Positions 1 to 9,476 of a stretch of 64,000 bases of DNA are shown in pieces (within the stretch, counting starts at the first letter, position 1; every line of letters starts with the position of its first letter). The notes under the pieces were generated by a model. The model worked only from the letters and a program-made list of their open reading frames with translations, did not search any database and was not told the DNA's origin. A program made the translations under genes and the position numbers. The stretch is from Granulicella sp. L60 (lineage in GTDB: Bacteria > Acidobacteriota > Terriglobia > Terriglobales > Acidobacteriaceae), in assembly GCF_009765825.1 (NCBI RefSeq), contig NZ_LMUR01000010.1, forward strand, positions 113,437 to 177,436, read 5' to 3'.

Positions 1-593
1 CCTTGCGTATTGTGTCCGATGTCACGGACAGGAAGTCTCTGCAGAGCCTCCATGACGATGTCCACGAGGCATTTGGCGCGATTCATATTCTGGTTTACGC
101 CGCTGGTATCACCAGCCGGGTTCCTACTCTCGACTGCTCCGAAGAGCTTTGGAATAGCATCATGGACGTCAACCTGAACGGTATGCTCCGCGCGTGTCAG
201 ATCTTTGGCAGGACGATGATTGGGCAGGGTTATGGACGCATTATCAATATTGCCTCTCTCTCTACCTTTGTGGCCTTTCACGAAGTCGCAGCTTACTGCG
301 CCAGCAAGGCCGCGGTAGGATCGTTGACACGCTCTCTTGCAGTCGAATGGGGCGGTCATGGTGTCTGCGTGAATGCAATTGCTCCGGGGATCTTTCCGAC
401 GGAACTGAATCGAAGCTTATTGGAGACGCCTCGGGGACAGGAGCTTTTGCTGCGGACGCCGATGCACCGTTTCGGCAAAGTGGAAGAGGTTGTCGGAGGT
501 GCCGTCTACCTGGCTTCCTCCGAGTGCTCCTTCACGAACGGAGAGATTCTGACCATCGACGGCGGTTATATGGCTAGCGGCGTCAATCAGTAA
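1..593 (+). CDS. SDR-family NAD(P)-dependent oxidoreductase, 5' end outside the window
   Basis: This is the C-terminal part of a classical short-chain dehydrogenase/reductase. The catalytic YCASK (YxxxK) motif, the preceding NIASLS serine region and the NAIAPG segment that follows are all visible, and the protein ends near a GGY motif typical of the family. The N-terminal TGxxxGxG nucleotide-binding motif is missing because the gene begins before base 1; the TTG at base 3 is just the first possible codon, not a credible start. Resemblance is to gluconate or 2-keto-sugar-acid dehydrogenases of the SDR family, which would suit the uronate genes that follow, but substrate cannot be told from this fragment. 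A gap of about 260 bases with its own promoter candidate separates it from the xylanolytic operon, so co-transcription is uncertain. Confidence 0.9.
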   Translation, partial: LRIVSDVTDRKSLQSLHDDVHEAFGAIHILVYAAGITSRVPTLDCSEELWNSIMDVNLNGMLRACQIFGRTMIGQGYGRIINIASLSTFVAFHEVAAYCASKAAVGSLTRSLAVEWGGHGVCVNAIAPGIFPTELNRSLLETPRGQELLLRTPMHRFGKVEEVVGGAVYLASSECSFTNGEILTIDGGYMASGVNQ

Positions 594-644
594 GACTGAT
601 ACTTCCTCGAAATCGGAACCCTGGCCCGGAATAAAACTGAATTA

Positions 645-674
645 TTGACAGTAGTGTGTCTAATCCAATATCTT
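645..674 (+). promoter_or_regulatory. Candidate sigma-70-type promoter for the GH3-GH67-manD operon
   Basis: TTGACA at 645-650 is a perfect -35 hexamer. It is followed after 18 bases by TATCTT at 669-674, four of six matches to TATAAT. It lies in the gap between the SDR fragment and the GH3 gene and would give a leader of about 175 bases. Inferred from sequence alone. Confidence 0.5.
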
Positions 675-854
675 TCGATACGCAAAATAAATGACTTTGA
701 TCGAGTGGCCGTCTTTGCTGAGCTGTGATTCGAGGATGTGCGATGAGCAGATCGACCGCGGTCTTTTGATGGGTTAGCATGAAGCGTTTGGTATGTCCGC
801 TTCCCTATGCATTCCCCGGCATCGCAAAGTGCTTTGCACGAAAGGATACTCATC

Positions 855-3542
855 GTGATTCGTTCTCTCTTCTCTGCCGCCGCCGCTGTCTCTCTTGCAA
901 CCGTAGTGCTGGTCTCGCCGGCCTCTCTTTCGGCGCAGAACGATAAGGTCTACCTCGATCCATCGCAGCCGATCGAGAAGCGCGTCGATGATCTGGTCTC
1001 GCGCATGACTCTCGATGAGAAGGTCAAGCAGATGATCAACACCGCTCCGGGCATCCCGCGGTTGGATGTTCCAGCATACGACTGGTGGAACGAAGGTCTT
1101 CACGGTGTCGCTCGCTCCGGATTCGCTACACTCTTTCCTCAGGCAATCGGTAACGCCGCTACCTTCGATGAGCCCCTGCTTGGCAAGATCGGAGAAGTTG
1201 TATCGGTTGAAGCTCGCGCCAAGCACAACGAGGCCGACCGCAACGACATTCACTCCATCTACTTTGGGCTCACCATCTGGTCGCCCAACATCAATATCTT
1301 CCGCGATCCACGCTGGGGTCGCGGCCAGGAGACCTACGGTGAAGATCCCTTCCTGACCGCCACCTTGGGCACCGCTTTTGTGAAAAGCCTGCAGGGCGAT
1401 GATCCGAATTACTACCGTACCATCGCAACTCCAAAGCACTACGCCGTCCACAGTGGGCCTGAATCCACTCGACACAAAGCCAATATCGACCCCAGCCCGC
1501 ATGATCTTTGGGATACCTACCTGCCCGCGTTTCGTTCCACCATCGTCGAAGGCAAAGCCGATTCCATCATGTGCGCTTATAACGCCGTTGACGGAGAGCC
1601 AGCCTGCGCCAGCGATTTGCTGTTGAAAAAAGTACTTCGCAACGACTGGAAGTTCCAGGGGTTCGTCACCTCCGACTGCGGCGCCATCGATGACTTCTAC
1701 GAGCCTCAGGACCACCACACTAGCCCTGATGCCGAACACGCCTCCGCCGACGGTATTCGCGCTGGTACTGACACCAACTGCGGCAAGACCTATCTCAATC
1801 TCGCAGACGCTGTGCACAAAGGTATCATTACCGAGTCGGAGATTGACGTCTCGCTCAAGCGTCTCTTCACCGCTCGCATGAAGCTCGGACTCTTCGATCC
1901 TGCTGCCAAGGTCCCCTACGCCTCCATTCCTTTCAGCGAGGTTATGTCGCCCGCACACACCGCGGTCGCCCTGCAAGCCTCTCGCGAAGCCATGGTTCTC
2001 CTCAAAAACAGCAACCAGACGCTTCCGCTCTCGCCTGCAAAGTTCAAAACCATTGCTGTCATCGGTCCCAACGCCGCGTCCCTCCCTGCAATTGAGGGAA
2101 ATTACAACGCTATCCCTCGCGACCCCGTTCTTCCTGTCGACGGCCTCGCCGCAAAGTTCCCGAACGCGAAGATTCTCTACGCCCAGGGATCGCCTTACGC
2201 TGAAAACGCCGCGATTGTCATCCCTCGTACTCAACTCCGCGTCGCACAGGGCTCTCCTACCGAAGGCCTCAAAGGCGAATACTTCGACAACGACAGCTTC
2301 ACCGGCACTCCTGTGGTAACTCGTACCGACAAGGAGATCGATTTCGACTGGAATGGAGCATCGCCCAGCCCGGGTGCGATCAACTATCGTGCCTTCTCCG
2401 TGCGCTGGACCGGGACGATCCAGGTTCCTGCGCCTGGCGACTATCAGCTCACCGGCATCATGGCCCACTGCAGTCCCTGCAGCGAGTCTGAGCACTACGC
2501 CGTCAAGTACGACGGAAAAGAACTTTCGACCTCCCAGCTCACTGTCGACAAATCTCAGCACGGAGCCACCACCACCGGTGCGAAGATCCACATCGACGAC
2601 ACCAATCCGCACCCCATAGAAATTACCTACTCGCACACAAAGAAACTGCTAGGTGCAGGCTTCTCGCTTCAGTGGGTTCCTCCAGTCGAGCCAATGCGCG
2701 CCCAGGCTATGGAGAACATCCGTAAGGCCGACCTTACTATCGCCTTTGTTGGTCTATCGCCAAACCTCGAAGGGGAAGAGATGCCAGTCCACATTCCCGG
2801 TTTCTCCGGTGGCGACCGTACCGATATCGTTCTTCCGGAAGCCCAGCGCCAGCTCTTGGAGGCAGCGAAATCCACTGGCAAACCTCTCGTCGTCGTACTC
2901 ATGAATGGCAGCGCCCTCGCGGTCAACTGGTCCCAGCATAATGCCGACGCCATCCTCGAGGCCTGGTATCCGGGTCAGGCCGGCGCGCAGGCCATCGCCG
3001 AAACGCTGGTAGGCGAGAACAATCCCGGAGGCCGTCTTCCCATAACCTTCTATAGCTCGGTCGATCAGCTTCCCGCCTTCGACAACTACTCAATGGCCGA
3101 CCGCACCTACCGCTACTTCAAAGGCAAGCCGCTGTATGGCTTCGGCTATGGACTCAGCTATACGACCTTTTCCTACTCCGGTCTTAAGCTCTCGAAGAAG
3201 CGCCTGCATGCAGGAGAGAGCCTCACCGTCGAGGCGGATGTCAAGAACACCGGAAGCCGCGAGGGCGACGAGGTCGCGGAACTCTACCTCATCCCACCCC
3301 ACACTGACGTATCTCCCGCGCTGGCCTTGGATGGCTTTACGCGTATTCACCTGGCTGCCGGCGAAACCCGCCATGTCACGTTCACTCTTGATCCGCGCAC
3401 CCTCTCGCAGGTCGATGCAAAAGGCATTCGCGCTATGACCCCCGGAAGTTACAAACTCGCCGTCGGCGGCGGTCAGCCGACGGAGGCGAAGGACATAACT
3501 ACCGAGTTCTCTATCGAAGGCTCGCAGGAGATACCGCGCTGA
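855..3542 (+). CDS. Glycoside hydrolase family 3 protein with PA14 domain (beta-xylosidase/beta-glucosidase type), exported
   Basis: An 895-residue exo-acting glycosidase. A signal peptide (RSLFSAAAAVSLATVVLV, ending near SLSAQ) sends it to the periplasm or beyond. The GH3 N-terminal barrel carries KHYAVHSGPE and the nucleophile region VTSDCG, with Asp at about residue 274. A PA14 domain (about 470-605) is inserted in the C-terminal sandwich domain, and an Fn3-like domain lies near residue 800 (EGDEVAELYL). I chose GTG at 855 because AAAGGA at 841-846 is well placed; an upstream ATG at 807 would add 16 residues before the signal peptide and lacks a good site. The stop overlaps the next start (TGATG), so translation is coupled to the alpha-glucuronidase. 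That neighbour favours xylo-oligosaccharides as substrate, but GH3 specificity cannot be read from sequence. Confidence 0.93.
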   Translation: MIRSLFSAAAAVSLATVVLVSPASLSAQNDKVYLDPSQPIEKRVDDLVSRMTLDEKVKQMINTAPGIPRLDVPAYDWWNEGLHGVARSGFATLFPQAIGNAATFDEPLLGKIGEVVSVEARAKHNEADRNDIHSIYFGLTIWSPNINIFRDPRWGRGQETYGEDPFLTATLGTAFVKSLQGDDPNYYRTIATPKHYAVHSGPESTRHKANIDPSPHDLWDTYLPAFRSTIVEGKADSIMCAYNAVDGEPACASDLLLKKVLRNDWKFQGFVTSDCGAIDDFYEPQDHHTSPDAEHASADGIRAGTDTNCGKTYLNLADAVHKGIITESEIDVSLKRLFTARMKLGLFDPAAKVPYASIPFSEVMSPAHTAVALQASREAMVLLKNSNQTLPLSPAKFKTIAVIGPNAASLPAIEGNYNAIPRDPVLPVDGLAAKFPNAKILYAQGSPYAENAAIVIPRTQLRVAQGSPTEGLKGEYFDNDSFTGTPVVTRTDKEIDFDWNGASPSPGAINYRAFSVRWTGTIQVPAPGDYQLTGIMAHCSPCSESEHYAVKYDGKELSTSQLTVDKSQHGATTTGAKIHIDDTNPHPIEITYSHTKKLLGAGFSLQWVPPVEPMRAQAMENIRKADLTIAFVGLSPNLEGEEMPVHIPGFSGGDRTDIVLPEAQRQLLEAAKSTGKPLVVVLMNGSALAVNWSQHNADAILEAWYPGQAGAQAIAETLVGENNPGGRLPITFYSSVDQLPAFDNYSMADRTYRYFKGKPLYGFGYGLSYTTFSYSGLKLSKKRLHAGESLTVEADVKNTGSREGDEVAELYLIPPHTDVSPALALDGFTRIHLAAGETRHVTFTLDPRTLSQVDAKGIRAMTPGSYKLAVGGGQPTEAKDITTEFSIEGSQEIPR

Positions 3543-6091
3543 TGCGTCTGCCTCTCGTCCTTGTTCTTCTCACAGCCACAAGCATCGGCACGGCGTGTGC
3601 GGAGACTGGCGCAGATGGCTGGCTCCGCTATGCGCGCATTACTGATCCTTCGGCCCTCCACCAATACGACGCTCTACCCAGCCGCATCGTCGTCCTCGGC
3701 GACACACCTGTAGACCATGCCGCCGCGACCGAACTTCAGCGTGGTCTCGGCTCAATGCTCGGCCGCACCTTCACCATAGTGCAAGGCATCGGACAACTCA
3801 ACGGTGGATCAGACGCAATCATCATCGGTAGCGTCGCCGCACTGAACAAAAAAATCGCCGTCATACAATTAGACGACCCACTCAAACCCGAATCCTTCAC
3901 CCTTGGCTCCAGGAGTGAAGGCCCGTCTCATCGCTTCATCATCTTTGGCGGTGACTCGCGTGGTGAGCTCTACGGAGTCTTTCATCTGCTCGAACTCGTA
4001 GCCAGCCAGCAGACGCTGCCTGCGAAGCCAACCACCGAGTCACCCTCTTCTCCAGTCCGCTGGGTAAACCAGTGGGATAACCTCAACGGCACGATCGAGC
4101 GCGGCTATGCTGGCCGCAGCATCTTCTTCGACAACGGCCATGTTCGCTCCGACCTCACGCGTGTCTCAGCCTATGGCCGCCTTCTGGCCTCCGTCGGCAT
4201 CAACGGCGCGACGGTCAACAACGTCAACTCCGACCTCCGCACTCTCGAACCCGACATGATCGTCGAGTTCGCCCGCATCGCCGACCAGCTTCGTCCCTGG
4301 GGCGTTCGTATGTCGCTCTCTGTCGACCTCTCCAGTCCAATGGTCGTAGGCCACCTCGCCACCTTCGATCCCAACGACCCCATCGTCGCCGCCTGGTGGC
4401 AGACAAAGGTAGACGAGATTTATAAAGCGATCCCTGACTTCGGAGGCTTCGTCATCAAAGCGGACTCCGAGGGCCGCGTCGGCCCATCTAAATACGGACG
4501 CACTCCAGCCGAGGCCGCCAATGTTGTCGCCCGCGCACTGAAGCCGCACGGAGGCATCGTCCTCTACCGCGGCTTCGTCTACAACAATCATCTTGACTGG
4601 AACGACCTGAAGGCCGATCGCGCCCGTGCTGGCTACGACAACTTCCACGCACTGGACGGCAAGTTTGAGCCCAATGTCGTGATTCAGGTCAAACACGGCC
4701 CCATCGACTTCCAGGTGCGCGAGCCCGTCTCGCCACTCTTCGCAGCCCTCCAGCACACCAGTCAATCCATCGAACTTCAGATTACGCAGGAGTACACCGG
4801 CCAACAACGCCATATGGTCTTCCTCGTCCCCATGTGGAAGGACGCACTCGACACCGACCTTCGCGCCCAAGACCGCAAAACCCTGGTAAAAGAGATCGTC
4901 GAAGGTAAGAGCTTTCATCAGCCTCTGGGTGGCTTCGTCGGCGTAGCCAACGTAGGGCTCGACACTAACTGGATGCATCATCCCATGGCCATGGCGAACC
5001 TCTACGGCTTCGGCAAACTCGCCTGGAATCCAGACCTCACCAGCGATCAGATCATCGACTCTTGGACTCGTCTTACCTTCGGCAACAACCCGCAGGTCGT
5101 CTCTACAATCGACCGCCTTCAACTCGAATCCTGGCACGCCTATGAGCAGTACACCGGCCCCCTCGGCATGGGTACTCTGACCAATATCCTCGGCGTCCAC
5201 TATGGTCCTGGAATTGAATCTGCCGAACGTAACGGCTGGGGACAGTGGTTCCGTGCCGACAGTAAAGGCATCGGTATGGACCGCACCGTGGCTACCGGCA
5301 CCGGCTACATCGGTCAGTATCCACCAGAGCTCGCAGCAAAATATGAGAGCCTGGCAACCTGTCCAGATGACCTCCTGCTATTTATGCATCACGTGCCGTA
5401 CGACTACGTTCTGCACAGCGGCAAGACCGTCGTCCAGCACGTCTACGACTCACACTATGAAGGTGCCGAAACCGCAGCCACCTACGCTCCCGCATGGATG
5501 ACGCTTCACGGCCTTATCGACGGCGAACGCTACAACGAAACACTGCAACTCTTCGAGTACCAGGCAGGTCATGCCATCGTCTGGCGCGACGCTGTCACAG
5601 ACTGGTTCCAGCGCATCTCCGGTATCCCCGACAAGATCGGCCGCGTCGGCAATCATCCCAACCGCGTCGAAGCCGAGTCCATGCAAGCCGACGGCTATAC
5701 CCCGGTCGACGCAACTCCATGGGAGACAGCCTCGGGCGGCAAGGCAGTCGCCTGTGACCGTACCAATACCTGCATTCTTACTGCAAAGCTCGACAAGCCC
5801 GCAGGCTACTACACCATCGCCGTTCAGTACTTCGATCTCCGCACCGGTGCCTCAAAGTACGATCTGCTCCTGAATGGAGCATCCATCGCCCACTGGACAG
5901 CAGACGCTGTACTCCCTGCAGCTACCATCGACAAGCGCTTGGACGGCAGCACAAGCACCCGATACACCATCTCCAACATCGCCCTGAAACCCGGTGACAC
6001 CCTTACTCTAAGCGGCACACCCGACGGCGACGAACACGCACCCGTCGACTATATCGAGATCACCCCAACCAAGGACCGCACGCATCCATGA
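3542..6091 (+). CDS. aguA: Alpha-glucuronidase, GH67, exported
   Basis: An 849-residue protein that should release 4-O-methyl-glucuronic acid from glucuronoxylan oligomers. A signal peptide ([20 protein letters not shown]) precedes the GH67 N-terminal domain. The barrel shows the family blocks [18 protein letters not shown] (Glu about residue 310, the acid position), [22 protein letters not shown] and [11 protein letters not shown]. The C-terminal extension after about residue 700, with [10 protein letters not shown], resembles a carbohydrate-binding-like beta domain found on some family members. It starts on the stop of the GH3 gene and ends in an ATGA overlap with the mannonate dehydratase gene, so the three are translationally coupled. 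GH67 enzymes are often intracellular; a signal peptide here suggests periplasmic debranching. Confidence 0.93.
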   Translation: MRLPLVLVLLTATSIGTACAETGADGWLRYARITDPSALHQYDALPSRIVVLGDTPVDHAAATELQRGLGSMLGRTFTIVQGIGQLNGGSDAIIIGSVAALNKKIAVIQLDDPLKPESFTLGSRSEGPSHRFIIFGGDSRGELYGVFHLLELVASQQTLPAKPTTESPSSPVRWVNQWDNLNGTIERGYAGRSIFFDNGHVRSDLTRVSAYGRLLASVGINGATVNNVNSDLRTLEPDMIVEFARIADQLRPWGVRMSLSVDLSSPMVVGHLATFDPNDPIVAAWWQTKVDEIYKAIPDFGGFVIKADSEGRVGPSKYGRTPAEAANVVARALKPHGGIVLYRGFVYNNHLDWNDLKADRARAGYDNFHALDGKFEPNVVIQVKHGPIDFQVREPVSPLFAALQHTSQSIELQITQEYTGQQRHMVFLVPMWKDALDTDLRAQDRKTLVKEIVEGKSFHQPLGGFVGVANVGLDTNWMHHPMAMANLYGFGKLAWNPDLTSDQIIDSWTRLTFGNNPQVVSTIDRLQLESWHAYEQYTGPLGMGTLTNILGVHYGPGIESAERNGWGQWFRADSKGIGMDRTVATGTGYIGQYPPELAAKYESLATCPDDLLLFMHHVPYDYVLHSGKTVVQHVYDSHYEGAETAATYAPAWMTLHGLIDGERYNETLQLFEYQAGHAIVWRDAVTDWFQRISGIPDKIGRVGNHPNRVEAESMQADGYTPVDATPWETASGGKAVACDRTNTCILTAKLDKPAGYYTIAVQYFDLRTGASKYDLLLNGASIAHWTADAVLPAATIDKRLDGSTSTRYTISNIALKPGDTLTLSGTPDGDEHAPVDYIEITPTKDRTHP

Positions 6092-7296
6092 AGATCACCG
6101 CCGCCCGCCTCATCGTCTGCTCTCCTGACCGCAACTTCGTCACGCTCCGCATCGACACCGACGAGGGAATCTACGGCTTGGGCGATGCAACGCTTAATGG
6201 GCGTGAGCTTGCCGTCGCATCCTATCTCGAAGATCACGTTCTCCCCTGCCTCATCGGTCGCGATCCCTTTCAAACCGAAGACATCTGGCAGTACCTCTAT
6301 CGTGGAGCCTACTGGCGTCGCGGCCCTATCACCATGACCGCCATCGCAGCCGTCGACATGGCGCTCTGGGACATTAAGGGCAAGGCGCTCAACACTCCCG
6401 TCTACAACCTGCTCGGCGGAAAGTCCCGCGAAGGATGTCTCGTCTACACTCACGCCAACGGAGCCGACATCGCCGAGGCCCTTGACTCTGTTCGCAAGCA
6501 CATGGACGAGGGCTATCTCGCCGTCCGCGCCCAGGCTGGAGTTCCGGGAGTCGCAAGCAGCTACGGTGTCCCCAAAGCCGGAAAGCCGTACGAGCCAGCG
6601 GAGCGCGGCCTGCCCTCAGAGAGCCTCTGGTCCAGCGAAAAGTATCTCAACTTCGCACCATTGCTCTTCGAAAAACTGCGCGTTGAGCTCGGTCCTGACG
6701 TCCATCTTCTCCACGACGTCCATCACCGGCTGACACCCATCGAGGCAGCCCGCCTTGGGAAGTCTCTCGAGTCCTATCACCTCTTCTGGATGGAAGATCC
6801 TTGTCCCGCCGAGCTGCAGGAGGGCTTCGAACTCATCCGTAAGCACACCACGACGCCTATCGCGACCGGGGAGGTCTTCAACTCCATCTGGGACGCGCAC
6901 GACCTCATCCGGCACCAGCTCATCGACTACATCCGTATGACCGTCGTTCACGGCGGCGGCATCACCCACGCGAAAAAGACCGCAGACTTCGCCGCCCTCT
7001 ACCAAGTCCGCACCGGCTACCATGGTGCAACCGACCTCTCCCCCATCGCCATGGCAGCCGCCCTCCACCTCGGTCTGGCGATCCACAACTTCGGCATCCA
7101 GGAGCACATGCACCACAGCAAGCTCACTGACGAAGTCTTCCCGCACCAATACAACTTCAACGCTGGCTATATGCATCCCGGCGAAGCGCCTGGCCTGGGG
7201 GTGGAAATTGACGAGACACTCGCCGCCAAATACCCTTATCAACGAGCCTATCTTCCGGTCGCCCGCAAGTTGGATGGAACACTCACAGACTGGTAA
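6088..7296 (+). CDS. manD: D-mannonate dehydratase, enolase superfamily (ManD/RspA type)
   Basis: A 402-residue cytosolic Mg-dependent enzyme that dehydrates D-mannonate to 2-keto-3-deoxy-gluconate. The three metal ligands sit exactly where I recall them in characterised ManD enzymes: Asp210 (LLHDVHH), Glu236 (WMEDP) and Glu262 (ATGEVF). The catalytic Arg147 and Tyr159 positions are also occupied by Arg and Tyr. No signal peptide is present. The ATG overlaps the stop of the alpha-glucuronidase by four bases. Glucuronate released by that enzyme reaches mannonate by isomerisation (UxaC) and reduction, steps not encoded in the visible part of the window. A weaker alternative is a low-activity RspA-like paralogue, but the intact active site and operon context argue for true ManD. 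Confidence 0.93.
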   Translation: MKITAARLIVCSPDRNFVTLRIDTDEGIYGLGDATLNGRELAVASYLEDHVLPCLIGRDPFQTEDIWQYLYRGAYWRRGPITMTAIAAVDMALWDIKGKALNTPVYNLLGGKSREGCLVYTHANGADIAEALDSVRKHMDEGYLAVRAQAGVPGVASSYGVPKAGKPYEPAERGLPSESLWSSEKYLNFAPLLFEKLRVELGPDVHLLHDVHHRLTPIEAARLGKSLESYHLFWMEDPCPAELQEGFELIRKHTTTPIATGEVFNSIWDAHDLIRHQLIDYIRMTVVHGGGITHAKKTADFAALYQVRTGYHGATDLSPIAMAAALHLGLAIHNFGIQEHMHHSKLTDEVFPHQYNFNAGYMHPGEAPGLGVEIDETLAAKYPYQRAYLPVARKLDGTLTDW

Positions 7297-7342
7297 CGCC
7301 GACAAGTTCACGCAACCAAAGACGGCGTCGCCGTTCGAAGAA

Positions 7343-7362
7343 CCTCTCATTTGCGTGAGAGG
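7343..7362 (+). terminator. Small hairpin downstream of manD
   Basis: CCTCTCA at 7343-7349 and TGAGAGG at 7356-7362 form a seven-pair stem around a six-base loop, 46 bases after the manD stop. No T-run follows, so it is at best a weak or factor-assisted terminator, or an mRNA 3'-end stabiliser. Confidence 0.3.
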
Positions 7363-7522
7363 CCAGAATTTGACTGCCCATTTTGTGTAATTGCGGCTCC
7401 AGTCTGAAGCCGTCACACTCGTTCCAAGTCTAAAAGAAATAAACCAGCACGATAGTCGTCTTCGTTAAATCCGGTCGTATCCCTATTGCGGTCCCCGATA
7501 GATTTTATGCAAGGAAGCTAGC

Positions 7523-8692
7523 GTGGAAATACCTGACATTCTGATCGTAGGTTCGATCCTGCTGGCATGTGGCAGTTGCGGTCTTCTTGTTGTGCGACTG
7601 AGCAATCCACGCTTGAAGGGTCTGGGGTGGCTAGGCGGTTCTTTCGGTGCCGGAGGAATCGGCGCACTCCTTCTTCTCCTTCATGGAAGCGTTCCGGCCT
7701 TCTTTTCCGTACTTTGTGCCGATGTCCTGATACTGCTTGCCTTTGTTCTACTGCACATCTCCTTCCTCGATCTTGTCGATTCGGACTCTAACCTCCGCAG
7801 CTCCGGACTGCTGCTACTAGTCATTCAGGCTTTGGGCGACGTTCCTTATCTTTACCCACATCCGGTGGTTCACCTCCGCATCGTCAGCGTAGGAGTGCTG
7901 GTCGCCGTCCAGGTGCTCCTTACGGTAAGGCTGCTCGTTTGCAGTAACAAAAAGGGAGTTCGCGCACCCGTCTGGTTCTGCGTCATCATCCTTGGTGGAT
8001 TTGCGGCGCTCAATCTGCTGCGCAGCATCGCAGACGCCGTGGGACTGCTCTCGACCGCCTCGATCTTCTATCAAGTGGAAGCACTGACTTTTCTCATTTA
8101 TATCGCTACTGCATTGGGAATCGCCTTTGGCTTCTTTTGGATGACCACTGCGACACTCAGTTCGGCATTGGAGGAGATCGCCAGCACAGATCCGCTGACC
8201 CGGATCTATACACGTCGCGTCTTCCGTGAGTGGTGCGAAAAGGAGCTAATCAGGAGTGAGCAAACGGGGAGCACGTTCTCGTTGCTCATGGTTGATCTCG
8301 ATCACTTCAAACAGATCAACGACCGTTTTGGCCACCGTGCCGGAGACGACGCACTGTGTGCCGTTGTAGAACAGATGCAGCGTTCCATCCGTGGAATCGA
8401 TGTTTTAGGGAGATGGGGCGGAGAAGAGTTCGTCGTTCTCCTTCCGGGAGCTTCGGCCTCATCGGCTCTGCAGATCGCTCAGCGGCTGCGTGGCAACGTC
8501 GAAACGCTGATGATCCCGCCCTCCATCAGTGCTTTTTCACGCGGCGAAGAGGCGATTCCTGTCACAGTCAGCCTTGGGGTAGCGAGCTACAGAGGTGTCG
8601 GAGATCAGATCGAAGACATGCTGGAGCGTGCCGATGCAGCTCTCTATGAGGCAAAAGACGCAGGAAGAAACCGCGTGCTGGCCGCCATATAA
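7523..8692 (+). CDS. Membrane diguanylate cyclase (GGDEF domain)
   Basis: A 389-residue protein with about seven hydrophobic segments in its first 210 residues and a C-terminal GGDEF domain. The active-site signature is GGEEF at 299-303, an accepted functional variant. RGID at 290-293, five residues upstream, is the RxxD inhibitory I-site, so product-feedback control by c-di-GMP is expected. Conserved DPLTRIYTRR and DLDHFKQINDRFGH blocks support catalysis. The membrane part is not a recognised sensor family and may be a MASE-like region. GTG at 7523 is preceded by AAGGAAG at 7511-7517, which decides the start. It stands alone between the xylanolytic operon and a long regulatory gap. Confidence 0.92.
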   Translation: MEIPDILIVGSILLACGSCGLLVVRLSNPRLKGLGWLGGSFGAGGIGALLLLLHGSVPAFFSVLCADVLILLAFVLLHISFLDLVDSDSNLRSSGLLLLVIQALGDVPYLYPHPVVHLRIVSVGVLVAVQVLLTVRLLVCSNKKGVRAPVWFCVIILGGFAALNLLRSIADAVGLLSTASIFYQVEALTFLIYIATALGIAFGFFWMTTATLSSALEEIASTDPLTRIYTRRVFREWCEKELIRSEQTGSTFSLLMVDLDHFKQINDRFGHRAGDDALCAVVEQMQRSIRGIDVLGRWGGEEFVVLLPGASASSALQIAQRLRGNVETLMIPPSISAFSRGEEAIPVTVSLGVASYRGVGDQIEDMLERADAALYEAKDAGRNRVLAAI

Positions 8693-9049
8693 AGAACGTA
8701 TCTCGCACCACGCCGGGTGCATATCGCGCCCACATCGACCACTCCAACTTCATGGTAGTTACCTAGGATTCAATGCTCTGGGCCAGTCCGACACGTCGGT
8801 AACGGTTCTGTAGCGCCTTTAGCAGAGGAACAATCAAGCGCCCGGCCATTCAGCATTCAGAGCAACGACAGGGAATGACTCCTGCAATCCAACTTCTGCA
8901 CATCCTTCCATCGTTTTAAAAGCCCCGAACCCAAATCCAGGCACTTCAACGACCCTAGGAAGATTGCCTACGCAAGCCTCTCTTGGAGAGGAGGATGAGC
9001 AGGTTAGCGCACCTGAAATCCGTCAGGAAAAGTCAGGCCATGATTATTA

Positions 9050-9067
9050 ATGAAATAGCCATTTCAT
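9050..9067. promoter_or_regulatory. Palindromic operator candidate
   Basis: ATGAAAT (9050-9056), four-base centre AGCC, then ATTTCAT (9061-9067). The dyad lies seven bases upstream of a TTGACA box, a typical place for an activator or repressor site. The IclR-family regulator encoded at 15759 is the nearest candidate binder; that is inference. Confidence 0.4.
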
Positions 9068-9074
9068 AATTTCC

Positions 9075-9104
9075 TTGACAAGTATGGAGCATATTCTTTA
9101 TTCC
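9075..9104 (+). promoter_or_regulatory. Weak promoter candidate for the TonB receptor operon
   Basis: TTGACA at 9075-9080 matches the -35 consensus fully. The best -10 at an acceptable distance is TATTCC at 9099-9104 (18-base spacer, three of six matches), so activation by a regulator bound at the adjacent palindrome would make sense. The leader would be about 360 bases. Confidence 0.35.
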
Positions 9105-9476
9105 ATTATCCGCAATGAGTATTTCAGTTTCTCGGTGCTGAAATCGTTTGCAATGGATTCGCAGGTTGACGAGGGTCAGATGGCACGAGCCGCATTCACG
9201 CTTCTACAGACGCTAAAACGCAGCCTTTTGCGGAACACGCTAGAACTCGCGGACATGCTTTCTGAGAGTGGACAACTTCTTGGCAGCAGCGTATTCGCCC
9301 GAGTCTGGAACAATAGCCGGCCGCAGTGTCATTTGGAGTGGTGCACTACTTCCGCGCCATTGAGACTGATCTATCACGCGACCGACAGCAACGACCGAGA
9401 AAAGGCTACCTGGCAGAAACAACGATACGAAGCACATGTAGTCAGTCGACGTAAAACACTCAGGAGTTATAGATGA
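9084..9476 (+). CDS. Doubtful ORF overlapping the TonB receptor start
   Basis: An open frame of up to 131 codons from ATG at 9084. Its stop overlaps the ATG of the TonB receptor (ATGA), which would be normal for a coupled gene, but the product has no recognisable domain, no good ribosome-binding site precedes it, and the region also holds the promoter and operator candidates. It may simply be leader sequence. Listed so that the overlap is not lost. Confidence 0.12.
   Translation: MEHILYSIIRNEYFSFSVLKSFAMDSQVDEGQMARAAFTLLQTLKRSLLRNTLELADMLSESGQLLGSSVFARVWNNSRPQCHLEWCTTSAPLRLIYHATDSNDREKATWQKQRYEAHVVSRRKTLRSYR

Larger units (their letters stand above)
8693..9472. other. 780-base gap upstream of the first TonB receptor, with regulatory-looking sequence
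   Basis: No convincing gene is present in the first 380 bases. The second half holds a dense set of signals: CAGGT/ACCTG arms (9000-9015), two GTCAGG direct repeats ten bases apart (9022 and 9032), a palindrome (9050-9067) and a promoter-like TTGACA (9075). An open frame from about 9084 to 9476 could encode up to 131 residues and its stop overlaps the receptor start, but it resembles nothing I know and has mixed codon use. Confidence 0.5.

Noticed and set aside
774..2636. Long minus-strand ORF (620 codons) opposite the GH3 gene
   Set aside because: It is a frame shadow of a gene with clear GH3 motifs; its translation is Arg/Val/Gly-rich with no domain.
4166..5200. Minus-strand ORF (344 codons) opposite the alpha-glucuronidase gene
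   Set aside because: Shadow of a gene with intact GH67 motifs; no recognisable protein features.
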